NCBI GenBank assembly: GCA_963784575.1
Contig: CAWARU010000001.1
Location: forward strand, 124,001-188,000
Length of the DNA: 64,000 nt
Direction: 5' to 3'
Origin: CAWARU01 sp963784575
Lineage (GTDB): Bacteria > Pseudomonadota > Gammaproteobacteria > UBA6186 > Azoamicaceae
Positions 18,351-28,691 of the stretch are shown here, piece after piece. A program made the position numbers and the translations under genes. The notes beneath the pieces are model-generated. The model worked only from the letters and a program-made list of their open reading frames with translations, was not told the DNA's origin and did not search any database. How positions within the stretch are numbered: the first letter of the stretch is position 1; the number at the start of each line of letters is the position of its first letter.

Positions 18351-21095
18351 TCAAGAAATGCGCTCTAGAATTTGATTGATATCACTTTCTAAAGCAGCTA
18401 GGTACTCTCTTAGATGCGTTTTGATAAAGAAATGACTACCTTCAAAAGCTCTAAAGATGAATTTTTGATTTGTTTCCTGTTCCCAGGCTTTTACTTCCTC
18501 AATAATGACTTGGGGATCATTCAGCCCTCCATAAGCAATGATTGGACACTCTAAAGGCTCTCTATCCACATGTTGATACGTTTCAGCAAGCGAAAAATCA
18601 GCTCGTAGGATTGGCAGCATCAAATTCATTAAATCCACATTTTCAAACAAATTGATCGGTATCTCATTATGATCCTTGTTATAACTCAAGAGCTTTTCAA
18701 TAAATTCTCGTTCTGGCATTTTATGCATCATTTCTCCGCCATCCCGGAGACTTGGAGCGGTACATGCAGAGACGATGATGCCCTGAGGCAGCAGGCTATG
18801 ATGCTCTTTTAAATAATGTGCTAAACAATAAGCTATTAAGCCACCCAGGCTGTGTCCAAGGAATATAAATGGCTTCGATGTCAAGTAACTTAAAAGTTGC
18901 GTTGCCAGGGGTTGCAATAAATCCTCAATTTTATGATAGGGTGGAATATCAAGAAGGTTCATTCTGCCTGGCAGCTGAATGGATAATATTTCAAAAGAGG
19001 GTGGTAAAAGCTTTGCCAAATCATTGAATACATAAGCATTGCCACCCGAATAGTGGAAGCAAACCAGGCAAATTTTAGCCTGTGGGTTGTTTGAAAACGT
19101 GTGTACCCAAGAATGCGTATTCATTTTAAGTTCCTCCTCATATAGAGCTTCCGATGCCAGTTTCTCCTGAATTTTGCTTGCTATCTTTTTAATTGTTGGA
19201 TTTTCCAACAACTCCCGGAGCGAAAATTCTATAGGATAGAGTTGCCTGATATTGGTCAACAAAAGCATGGCTTTCAGCGAATTACCACCGACTTCAAAAA
19301 AATTATCGCTGCGATTTATTGAGCCTCCCTGTGACATTTCCGAGAGGTCCAACATTTCCTTCCAAAGAGAAAGAACAGCTAATTCAATTTCGGAGATTGT
19401 ACCAGAAGAGGAAGCGATTTCTCCAGTACTCTCTCTCCCTCCAGATATCTCAGCCTTATTTTCAATATTTATATTTCTTTTGTTATCTGCCATTATTTTT
19501 AAGATAGCGTTTTTATCAATTTTGCCATTATTTAATAGTGGTAATGATGCAAGAAATTCAAAGGTGCTTGGTATCATCGCCAAAGGCAATTTATCTTGTA
19601 AGAATTTTCTAAAGTACTCAGGTGATGCCTCTTCACCCTCTTTCAATACCATCACAGCTATTAATATGTTGTTACCCCCTGCAATTTTATTGGATAAAAC
19701 ACTGCAACTTGATACCTTAGAATTCGAGGATAAAACGGCGGCGACCTCTAATGGATTGATTCGAATACCATTTATTTTTATTTCATCATCTTTTCGACCC
19801 TCTACATGGAGGATACCTTCTTCAGTCAAATAGCCAAGATCTCCAGTGCGATACAAAATATCATTGTTATCGCATCGATAGGGGTTCACAAAAAATTTAT
19901 CTTGAACATCGAGGCGATTATTTTCCAGATATCCTAAAGTCCTAAAATGCGTTCGGATGATGATTTCTCCTTTTTGATTTGCATTCAGAATTTTATCGTT
20001 ATTGTCAAAAATATAAATTTCGGTATCTCTTATCGGTCTTCCACAGGGAATAAGTTCTGCGCTCATTTCAGTTTGTACCTTAAAAAAGGTTTTGATCATC
20101 GTGGTTTCAGTTGGCCCATAGAAATTAACAAATTTCGCATGACACTCAGGAAATTTTTGACGCCATTTTTCTATCAAGCTCCGAAACAGCGGTTCACCTG
20201 ACAATATAAAGTATTCTAAATTTTTGAAGCAAATTTTTGTTTTAATTTTGAGCCAATTCGCCATGACACTGGGAATTGTATGGATAAGGTTTATTTTTTC
20301 ACTTTCAATCACATTCATCAAAAGTAAGGGATCTTGAGCGGTTTCAGTTTCTGGAATAAATAATTTCCCGCCTGATATAAGCGGCAAGAACAGATCGCGC
20401 AAAACAGCATCAAATGAAATAGAAGCCAGCTGCAAAACAATCAAGGAATCCGTTAGCTTTAACTCGCTCTTTTCCCAAGCAACAAATTGAGTGACAGATT
20501 TGTGCATTCCAATGATAGCTTTAGGTTCTGATGTGCTCCCAGAAGTAAAAAATATATATGCCGGTGCATTGCCATCTATTTTAGGCAAGATTTGTTTGAC
20601 TGGATTGAATGAGATGACCTTTTCCGAAAATTCAGCATTCCTGTGGGCAGATGCTGCTAGAGATTCCTCGAAAACAATATTCTTACATCCAGAAAAAATT
20701 TCGCGATGATTATGATCAAAATGAATAGCCCATTTAGAGTTAACCTGCTTTATCATCTTTTGCTTTCTCTGCAGCGGCAAATCCTCACTCATTGGCATTA
20801 CAATAGCAGCAATTCGAAACACTGCAAGCATTGTGATAAAGAGGGTTATCGACTTTTTTCCATGGAGAGCGATGATATCACCAGAGTCTACGCCATATTC
20901 ATGAAGGAGCTCTGAAGTTTGTTCGATTTTGGATATTAATTCCCCATAAGTCACACTATTTTCCTTATCAGCCAAAGCCACTTTTAATGGAAATTTCTCG
21001 GCCGCTGCATAGACCAAATCAAGAACATTTCCATAGTGGGTTTCATTTAAGGTTTTTTTAATATTGCAATTATATTCAAAATTTAAATTTTGCAT
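18351..21095 (-). CDS. NRPS: adenylation - PCP - thioesterase (no condensation domain)
   Basis: The 914-residue protein carries an A domain (A3 YIFFTSGSTSEPKAI, A5 NFYGPTETTM, A7 LYRTGDLGY, A10 NNGKIDKNAI), a carrier with FFEVGGNSLKAM (Ser about 605) and a type II-like thioesterase with FLGHSLGGLIAY (about 750) and a late GSHFF histidine. The A-domain lining reads about DARHISFMI, which I do not recognise. Lacking a C domain, it may present an amino acid for tailoring in trans, or load a residue used by another module; the TE may also edit stalled carriers. The frame is intact. It lies 63 bases after asnB in the same orientation. Confidence 0.92.
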   Translation of the reverse strand: MQNLNFEYNCNIKKTLNETHYGNVLDLVYAAAEKFPLKVALADKENSVTYGELISKIEQTSELLHEYGVDSGDIIALHGKKSITLFITMLAVFRIAAIVMPMSEDLPLQRKQKMIKQVNSKWAIHFDHNHREIFSGCKNIVFEESLAASAHRNAEFSEKVISFNPVKQILPKIDGNAPAYIFFTSGSTSEPKAIIGMHKSVTQFVAWEKSELKLTDSLIVLQLASISFDAVLRDLFLPLISGGKLFIPETETAQDPLLLMNVIESEKINLIHTIPSVMANWLKIKTKICFKNLEYFILSGEPLFRSLIEKWRQKFPECHAKFVNFYGPTETTMIKTFFKVQTEMSAELIPCGRPIRDTEIYIFDNNDKILNANQKGEIIIRTHFRTLGYLENNRLDVQDKFFVNPYRCDNNDILYRTGDLGYLTEEGILHVEGRKDDEIKINGIRINPLEVAAVLSSNSKVSSCSVLSNKIAGGNNILIAVMVLKEGEEASPEYFRKFLQDKLPLAMIPSTFEFLASLPLLNNGKIDKNAILKIMADNKRNINIENKAEISGGRESTGEIASSSGTISEIELAVLSLWKEMLDLSEMSQGGSINRSDNFFEVGGNSLKAMLLLTNIRQLYPIEFSLRELLENPTIKKIASKIQEKLASEALYEEELKMNTHSWVHTFSNNPQAKICLVCFHYSGGNAYVFNDLAKLLPPSFEILSIQLPGRMNLLDIPPYHKIEDLLQPLATQLLSYLTSKPFIFLGHSLGGLIAYCLAHYLKEHHSLLPQGIIVSACTAPSLRDGGEMMHKMPEREFIEKLLSYNKDHNEIPINLFENVDLMNLMLPILRADFSLAETYQHVDREPLECPIIAYGGLNDPQVIIEEVKAWEQETNQKFIFRAFEGSHFFIKTHLREYLAALESDINQILERIS

Positions 21096-21098
21096 GAT

Positions 21099-21126
21099 GG
21101 TTACTCGTTACTTGCTATTCGTTACT
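21099..21126. repeat. Short tandem-like repeats of GTTACT in the asnB / NRPS gap
   Basis: GGTTACTC is followed by CGTTACT at 21106-21112 and again at 21120-21126. The spacing looks like a degenerate heptad repeat in the otherwise gene-free 63-base gap. Such stretches commonly arise by slippage; no regulatory role can be supported. Confidence 0.4.
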
Positions 21127-21158
21127 CTCTGTTTGTCATTTACCAATTTCTACTTCCC

Positions 21159-23030
21159 TCAGATAAAATTTGGAAGTTTAAATATATCAAGAAATATGTT
21201 AAAAGTAAGGACTGTCATCAACATATCGCTTTCAAAAGGGACATTGATACGAAAGTTTGGTTGACTATACCTTTCTTTCAACCTTTTGATTTCTTGAGCA
21301 TTAAAATATCCCTGCCTTTTTATACTATCAATGGATAGCATATCATTGATATACTCATCATTTTGCTTGATCAAATAGGCTGAACCCGGTGCAGTAAAGC
21401 CAAATTTTTCTCTTTTGATGATTTTCGATGGCAAAATACCATTTCCCAGTTGCTTTAAGATATATTTCTCATTCAAGTCCTTTAATTTTAGGGAAGGCGG
21501 AATAGTTCTAATGAATTCAACCAGCTCTTGATTTAGAAATGGATATCTGCCCTCTACTGAGTTTGCCAATACCATACGATCTCCATGATCCCCCAGGAGA
21601 TGATCTGATAAACGCAGTTTCATGTCAATATAAGATCTCCTATGGATAGGATCAATTCCCAGAACTTTTTCTTTGTTGATGACAAATTGACTCAAGCAAT
21701 CTAGAGACTCCGAAGCATTCATTGAATCTGAATATAGCTTGAATTTTTCCAGCCCAAATGTGTAGGGCCTATTTTCATAGAAGAATTTTTCATCGCCCCA
21801 CAATTTCAAATTGATTTTTGAATCAAGTTCGTGGACTTCTCCTGTCAACTTTCCTTCTAAAATCATGCTGTCAAACTTATATCCAGGGTATCCGGCAAAG
21901 AGTTCATCTGCCCCCTGCCCTGCCAGAACAACTTTAATATTATTCTGCCGTAAATTTTCTGATAAGGCGATAGCTGCAGTGTTATAGCTTTCCTTTAGTG
22001 GACACTCACAATGGTAGATGACTTGTTTAATTCTTTCAGAGATATCTTTTTTCTTAAATTCATATTCTGAGTGATCGGTTTGACAATAGTCAACCATCAT
22101 TCGCTGATAGGGTGCTTCAGAGATAAGATTCGTGTCCGGGAATGCAACGGAAAATGTCTTTTGTTTTTTTCCTGGATCTAGTTTTTTTGCTATGGAAACG
22201 ACAAGAGACGAATCAAGACCACCACTCAAATAAAAACCCACAGGAACATCTGCATTTAATCTATAATTAACCGCTTTATTCAATAAATAACGTAATTGTT
22301 CTAGATAGTGATTCTCATCTTGATGATACGTCAATTCTCCAACTTTAGGATACCGCAAATCCCAATATTCCACTATTTTTGGTTTTTCTTGACGTAGAGA
22401 GAGCTCCAAAAAATGGCCACTTGGGAGGCTTGAAATATTCTCGAACATGGTTGTTGGGCTAATAAGTCCAGGGAAAGAAAAAGTTTGATCTAATCCAGAA
22501 ATATTAACTTTGGGAACTACTGCTGGATGTGAGAGAATTGCTTTTACTTCAGATCCAAATATAAATAATCCATCTACAATAGAATAGAAGAAGGGAGCAA
22601 TCCCAAAATGATCCCTTGCAGCCAGTAAAAAATTTTGCTTAATATCAAAAATAACAAAAGCGAATTGACCATTGAGCTTGTTGATAAAGCCGGAGCCATA
22701 TTCTTCGTAGAGATGGGGTAATACTTCAACATCCGATTCAGTATGAAATCGATGGTTTTTCAAGATAAGTTCTGCGCGCAACTCTTTATAATTATAGATT
22801 TCGCCATTACAGATACAGACAACAGTTTTATCCTCGTTAAACAAAGGCTGCATGCCATGTGCAAGATCTATGATACTCAGGCGCTGGAATCCCAGTCCGA
22901 TATTATCCTTGAAATAGATCGAATCCTCATCAGGACCTCTATGATAGAGCTTTTTTGACATGTTTTCTATAATATAGGGGTTTATTCTATTTAAACCCCT
23001 TGTATCAAATACGCCAGTTATTCCGCACAT
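21159..23030 (-). CDS. asnB: Glutamine-hydrolysing asparagine synthetase
   Basis: Class II amidotransferase that converts aspartate (or a carboxylate in a natural product) to the amide using glutamine and ATP. I place the start at ATG 23030 so that the nucleophilic cysteine is residue 2 (MCGITGVFD), with AAGGG upstream; an earlier in-frame start would bury it. The glutaminase half has LYHRGPDEDS and CNGEIYNYKEL; the synthetase half has the PP-loop YLSGGLDSSLVVSI and GQGADELFAGYPGYKF. About 623 residues, intact. The start lies three bases after the stop of the thioester reductase, so it is operon-coupled. In this context it may supply Asn for the assembly line or amidate the product; a housekeeping role is less likely here. 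Confidence 0.93.
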   Translation of the reverse strand: MCGITGVFDTRGLNRINPYIIENMSKKLYHRGPDEDSIYFKDNIGLGFQRLSIIDLAHGMQPLFNEDKTVVCICNGEIYNYKELRAELILKNHRFHTESDVEVLPHLYEEYGSGFINKLNGQFAFVIFDIKQNFLLAARDHFGIAPFFYSIVDGLFIFGSEVKAILSHPAVVPKVNISGLDQTFSFPGLISPTTMFENISSLPSGHFLELSLRQEKPKIVEYWDLRYPKVGELTYHQDENHYLEQLRYLLNKAVNYRLNADVPVGFYLSGGLDSSLVVSIAKKLDPGKKQKTFSVAFPDTNLISEAPYQRMMVDYCQTDHSEYEFKKKDISERIKQVIYHCECPLKESYNTAAIALSENLRQNNIKVVLAGQGADELFAGYPGYKFDSMILEGKLTGEVHELDSKINLKLWGDEKFFYENRPYTFGLEKFKLYSDSMNASESLDCLSQFVINKEKVLGIDPIHRRSYIDMKLRLSDHLLGDHGDRMVLANSVEGRYPFLNQELVEFIRTIPPSLKLKDLNEKYILKQLGNGILPSKIIKREKFGFTAPGSAYLIKQNDEYINDMLSIDSIKRQGYFNAQEIKRLKERYSQPNFRINVPFESDMLMTVLTFNIFLDIFKLPNFI

Positions 23031-23032
23031 TA

Positions 23033-24102
23033 CTAAACCCTTACTAATTCTTCCAAACAATGCTTTGGTATTTCTAGATACCCAGTTCTTGCAAAATAGT
23101 CAAAATAGACTTTCAACAAATGATCTAATGAAGGCGCAATTTCGGCGCTTAATTGTTGACGCGACACAGGGTCCATTTGAGAACCATAGCTCAGAAATGG
23201 ATTTGCATTTGTTTTGGGATCTAAAATTCCAATTACTTTATGCAAAACATTGTTCTTTTGCTGCAATGAATCAACTAGTTTTGTGTACCAATCCAAATAG
23301 GAAATTTCCTTGAGATGGAATCCTGATTTACTAGCGTATTGTATAACTTTTTGAAATGGCATGATTGTCATCGCTTCAAAATGAATTGTGTCGTTCGAGA
23401 ACCCATCCTTTAGCACCATTTTGCTGATTTCCTTGCTAACAAAATTCACCGGCGTCCAAGAAATGATATAATTTTCTTTTGGAACAGCCGAAAGTTCGAT
23501 GCAACCCTTAATCATTTGGCAAATGAAATCCTGCGTATTCCAGGCGCCAGTATCGCTACTGCCTGCAAGATGCGGCACTCTGTAAATATTGACTGCTAAA
23601 CCTCTATTTCTTGCTAATTGCATTATCTGATCGGACACCCACTTACTTTGAAGATAGCCACCTCTCAATTTTTCGGTGCTGAGCTCTAGGGTCGATATAT
23701 AATGTATTGGCTTAACCCTGCTCAAGATTGAAAAACTTAGGATTTCTTGAGTACCTTGAACGTTTGCAGCTTTTAATTGTTCAAAAGATTGTAAAAAATC
23801 GACCTTTGCCGCACAATGGAGAATACAGGCTATTGTTTCTGATAATTCTTGATAAGTAGCCGCCTCCATTCCCAATTGTTTCTTGCTAAATCTCCCAAGA
23901 TTGGAATTATACGATTTTCAAAATGTTCCTGCCATATCTCATAACGAATCATATTATTTCGAATTCTAGCAAACGCTGCTTCCTTGTTAGTGGACTTGAC
24001 AAGGCAGTAAATAATGGCATCTGATTGGTGCAGCAAATCTTTCAATAAGAAGGCTCCTAAGAATCCTGTTGCACCTGTTAGAAATATGCAATTTTGGCCC
24101 TT
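23033..24102 (-). pseudogene. Thioester reductase (R) release domain, separated by TGA and frameshifted
   Basis: Directly after the TGA that ends the upstream NRPS the same frame continues KGQNCIFLTGATGFLGAFLL, the NADPH-binding motif of Lys2/CarB-type terminal reductases. The frame breaks near 23870 (AACAATTGG) and continues as LGMEAATYQELSETIACILHCAAKVDF..., with the SDR catalytic pair in LRGGYLQSKW (Y-x-x-S-K) and FARGN-like later blocks missing a clear match. R domains release carrier-bound chains as aldehydes or alcohols. It was almost certainly the C-terminal domain of the preceding NRPS. With two lesions it cannot be made as part of that protein; only the 280-residue C-terminal frame is open. 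Confidence 0.82.
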
Positions 24103-27100
24103 TCAATCCTCGCTAGTACTCATTGCGCCTTGAATTTCTATAACAGCAGTATTTTGTATTTGAATTGAATCATCCAACAGTACTTCTGATAAGAGCTCCG
24201 TTTCCGTTTTAAGCTCACTGCCTTGAGTATCGTCATAATGACTCAATAACTCTTGTATGGTCGGAAATTGGAACAGATGTCGTGGGGAAAAAAATAGTTT
24301 ATATTCTTTTGCAAGACCCAGCATTTCAATTGCCAAGATGGAATTCCCGCCCAGATCAAAGAAGTTGTCTTTTATGCCAACGCGATCCAGTTTCAATACC
24401 GTACACCATATATAAGCCAATATCTTTTCTTCTGTAGAACTGGGCGCGTGATAGCCTGATGTCTGTGGTTTACTTGTGGATTTCAATGAAGAAGCCATTT
24501 TTGACAATTCTATACGATCGATTTTGCCATTGGGTGTCAACGGCATAGATGGCAATTTGACATATTGCGAAGGGATCATATAATGAGGCAAAGATTTTTT
24601 GAGATAAGAATCCAGATCAGCAACTTTAATTTCAAGAGGAATTGCAGTATTCACATAATACAAGACGATATTTTTTCCTCTCTCCTTGTCTTCGTGAACA
24701 ATTGCAGCACAGTTTATGCCTTGAATTTTTTTTGCAACGGCTTCAATTTCATTGAGCTCAATTCTGAAACCACGAATTTTAACTTGATTATCATTCCTGC
24801 CAATGTATTGGATTGCACCTTTTGGCAGATAACGAGCCAAATCTCCAGTTTTATACAAACGTTCTGTTCCATTCCGCTTAATCTTCAGTTTCACAAATTT
24901 TTGATCTGTCAGCTCAACTTGATTCAGATACCCTCTGGAAACTCCTTCTCCGCCAATATAAATTTCACCTGCTATTCCTTTGGGACGCAGTTCACCGTGG
25001 GCATCCAGAATATACATTTGGGTGTTCGCTAATGGTTTCCCAATAGTGACAGGACAAGAATCTGATATTAGCTTTTCAGAGCTTGACCAAACTGTGGTTT
25101 CTGTTGGTCCATACATATTGAAGACTCTGCCCTTGATAAGTTTTGATGTTGCACTTGCTAGGGATTCTGACAATGCTTCGCCACCGATCAAAAATTGTTG
25201 CAATGACTGCAATGATTCATTGGTGCCGACATCTGATACAAGCAAGCTTGCGAGGGCAGGCGTACATTGAAAATGGGTGACAGAATGTTTGCTCATGAGA
25301 AAGCGTATTTCATCTAGAAGTGTACCTGATTTTGGCTTTGAATTCTTCTTCAAGGCTTCTAAATGCACTAAATTATCAAGGACCACTTCAGATGGAACAC
25401 CAAAATCAATCAAGCAGGCAATTTCATCAATCTCTATCGCTTTCAATTGCTGAATAAATCGTTGGCAACTTTCTGGCGTCCCAAATAATCCACTGGTCTT
25501 ATAGTATCTTTCAAATGCATGATCTAGAACACCGTCTAAATCTTCCTTGGAGATATTATTAATGTCTTTGCCTGCAGATTCTGCGAAAGGCTTTAAGAGC
25601 CCGATGGAATCTGACAAATACTTTTTTAAGGGTTCTTTGACTTGATCTAATACATAATTTTCATCGTCTGAAACAAAAGTATGTAGCATCAAAGTAACCA
25701 TGCCTTTTTTAGTATTTGGATGGTGCTTTTCAAATGCATTGCGATAAAGCTTAATTTTTTCTGATAATTCTTCTAAAGATTGCCCTAGCAAATGGGTGAG
25801 TAAGTTTGCGCCGAGTTCACCCGCTTTCGTAAATGTTGTCGGATTACCAGAGCTGGTTACCCAAAACGGTAATTCGTTTTGCACCGGTCTTGGATAAATT
25901 TGAGTTGCAATAGGTTTTTCCGCAACTCCCTTGAAAACGACAGATTCGCCTCTCCAGAGAGCTCGCACTTTCTGTATGCCATCGATCATGATCTCCTGTC
26001 GCTTGTCAAAATTCTCCGGGGCAAAGATAAAATCATTCGGCTGCCAGCCAGAAGCAAACGAAAGACCAACACGACCTCCAGATAAATTATCGACAAATGC
26101 CCATTCTTCTGCCACACGAACAGGATGATGCAATGGCAGCACACAACTTCCCGCACGAAGCGCCACATTTTTGGTGATCATGGCCAGTGCCGCGTTGGTC
26201 AAGGAGGGATTAGGATAAAGTCCCCCGAATTTGGCAAAATGGCGTTCGGGAGACCAAATGGCTTTAAAGCCGTGTGCATCAGCAAATTTTGCACCTTCCA
26301 GCAATAGTCGGTACTTGTCCGATTGCTCTTCAGCACTTGCAAAATAAAATAAGCTAAAATCAATGTCATTTTGGCTTGTCGCGGAAGACTCAGCGCTATA
26401 ATTGGTATCGCCTTCAAGCAAAATGACCTTAAAGCCTCGGCTTAAAGTCCAGAACAGCTCCAAAACAGAAATATCGAATGATATGCTGGTTGCTGCGAGC
26501 CATGTACCTGGGGCTGTATTCAGCTTATTATCCATTGCATAGATAAAATTCACAATATTCTTGTGTTCAACCATGACACCCTTTGGCCTGCCAGTCGAAC
26601 CTGAAGTGAATATGACATAAGCAAGCTCAGATGATTTCACTGGTGCTAAGTTACAGGCTTCATACTTTACTAGCTTTGGGATTTCCTGGTCTAGATTAAT
26701 AATCCTACATTCTTCATACTCGGATGTTATATTCTGCAAAACGCTCTCAAACTTTGACATTAAATGTGATTTAGTCAGCAATGCTTTTAGTCGAGTTGTT
26801 TCGAGAATCACTTCAATCCTGGCCAAAGGATAGCTAGAATCAATCGGCACATAGGCTGCACCTGCTTTCAATATTGCCAATAATGCAATAATCATCTCGA
26901 GAGAACGTACCACAGAAACACCAACCAGTGCGCCCTCCTGAATCCCTTGAGCTTGCAAAAAATGGGCCAGTTGATTCGACCGAATATTTAAGTCCTGATA
27001 AGAAATACTTTTATTTCCGCAGACAATTGCTATCTGATTGGGCGTTTTTAGAGCTTGTTCTTCAATCAATTGATGAATGCTTGCTGAAACAGGAAATGGT

Positions 27101-28672
27101 AAGTTTGTTTGATTGAAATCTGTCAATAACTGCGTTTGTTCTGCCTCAGTTAATAGTTTGAGATGGCATATTTTACAGGCAGGATCACTCATACCCGATT
27201 TGAGAAGTTCCTCAAAGTGTGATCCCATTCGCTCAATTACTTTTGGATGATAATGATCGGCTGGATATTCTATGTAAAATTCGATTCTATCATTTTTATC
27301 ATTAACAACCAGAGATAAATCAAACTTAGCACCATTGTCTTCTGCATAAAAATGACTTACTTCTAGATTTGGCAGGTTAAAACTGTCTTCTTGTGTATTT
27401 TGATAAGTGAATAAAATTTGGAAAATTGAAGTTTGATCGGCAAAGCGTTCTGGTTTAAGCGCGGTAACTAATTTTTCGTATGGGTAATCTTGATTTGAAT
27501 ATGCCTCTAGTGCAGTCTGTTTCATTTCTTGCAGAAACTGTGTAAAAGAAATATTTCCGTCGATATGAGAGCGAAATACTATTGTATTGGTAAAGAAACC
27601 GATGAGTGTTTCAAGTTCCTTATATTTGCGGTTGGTAATGGGAGAGCCAATGATGATGTCATTTTGATCTGTGTAGCGAAACAGTAATATTTTAAAGATT
27701 GCTAAGAGAAGCATGAAGGGTGTCAAGCCTTGATCTTGGCAGAATATTTTTAATTGTCTACATAAGTCTTCTCCAATCAAGAAATGCTTCCTATTCTCAG
27801 TTCCGCTGCCAGTCTCGACCCCAGTCTCAGTCTTAGTCTCATTGTTCTGATTCTCATCAAAATTCTGAATCTCAGGATTTAAAGTACCATTAATGCAGTC
27901 AGTAATATTTAGCCTCGGGGGTATGCCTGCTAATTTTCTAAGCCAATAATTCAATTGTGCTTCAAGCTTGCCTTCCTCCAGTTGTTTTTTCTGCCAGAAG
28001 GCAAAATCCACATACTGAAGTGGCAGTGCTTCAAATGCTGCAACTGTTTCTCCCTTTAAATAATGTGAATAAAATCCAAGGATTTCTTTTGCAAGAATAC
28101 TTCTTGAAGTACCATCCGATATAATATGATGCATGCAAAGAGAGACAATGTACTCTTCTTTCGAGAGGCAAAAAAGACAGGCTTTCAAGAGAGGACCTCG
28201 CATCAAATTGAAACAAATTTCTGCTTCTTTCTTGATCAATTGTGCTAGTTTTTTTGAGCAATCCTCTTTATTCAAATGGGTAAGATCGCAGACAGGCATT
28301 TCAATGATTAATTCACTGGCTATATTCTGTGATAACTGACCTTGCTCCAAAGAAAAGGTAGTGCGCAGAATTTCATGGCGCTTTACGATTTGATTCAATG
28401 CCCATTCTAAAGCGTTGATATTGAGAGAACCTCTGAGTTTAAAGGCAACTGGTAGATTATAAGCAGTGCTTTCAGCATCAAATTCCTGTTCGGATCCATA
28501 GACTCTCCTGGAAATAGGATGCGGGCAAGGGATGTTGCCTTCGATAAGGAACTATACCGGGTGCGTAGGAGGATTCACCGGCTAAGCGCTTACGCAAAGC
28601 TTCTCGCTGCTCATCGGTCAAATTAGCGCGTCTTTTTGAAAGATGATCTTTACTGGTAATGTTATCAGTCAC
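24103..28672 (-). pseudogene. NRPS module: condensation - adenylation(glycine) with embedded monooxygenase - PCP; one frameshift near the N-terminus
   Basis: ATG 28672 opens 62 residues with a docking-type helix (LSKRRANLTDEQREALRKRL) and the start of the C domain. One extra base near 28495 (ATCCGAAC) ends that frame; the rest continues as EQEFDAESTAYNLP and runs 1,431 residues to TGA 24103. Numbering that frame: C motif HHIISDG about 90, A3 FTSGSTGRPKG about 598, a 340-residue luciferase-like insertion 678-1018 between A4 and A5, A5 NMYGPTETTVW about 1094, A7 LYKTGDLARY, A10 NGKIDRIEL, PCP serine in LGGNSILA (about 1353). The A-domain code reads DILQLGMVW, a glycine code. The frame then meets TGA and continues into the reductase domain. 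Apart from these lesions all core motifs are intact. Confidence 0.9.
25345..26367 (-). other. Flavin-dependent luciferase-like monooxygenase domain embedded in the A domain
   Basis: Residues 678-1018 of the downstream frame begin DIDFSLFYFASAEEQSDKYR and contain HGFKAIWSPERHFAKFGGLY, NVALRAGSCVLPLHHPVRVAEEW and GRVGLSFASGWQPNDF, which mark the natural-product branch of the bacterial luciferase-like family. The block splits the A domain between A4 (FDISVLELFW) and A5 (YGPTETT). The same architecture is known from MtaG and MelG of myxothiazol and melithiazol synthesis, where the domain oxidises a carrier-bound glycine and leads to a terminal amide. Here too the A domain has a glycine code. The domain itself has no lesion. 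Confidence 0.88.
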
Positions 28673-28691
28673 TGTTTTTCTGCCTCAAAAT

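Noticed and set aside
10669..24105. Reassignment of TGA to tryptophan
   Set aside because: TGG codes for all conserved tryptophans, and TGA ends intact genes such as the IS110 transposase, so the two in-frame TGA codons are better seen as nonsense mutations.
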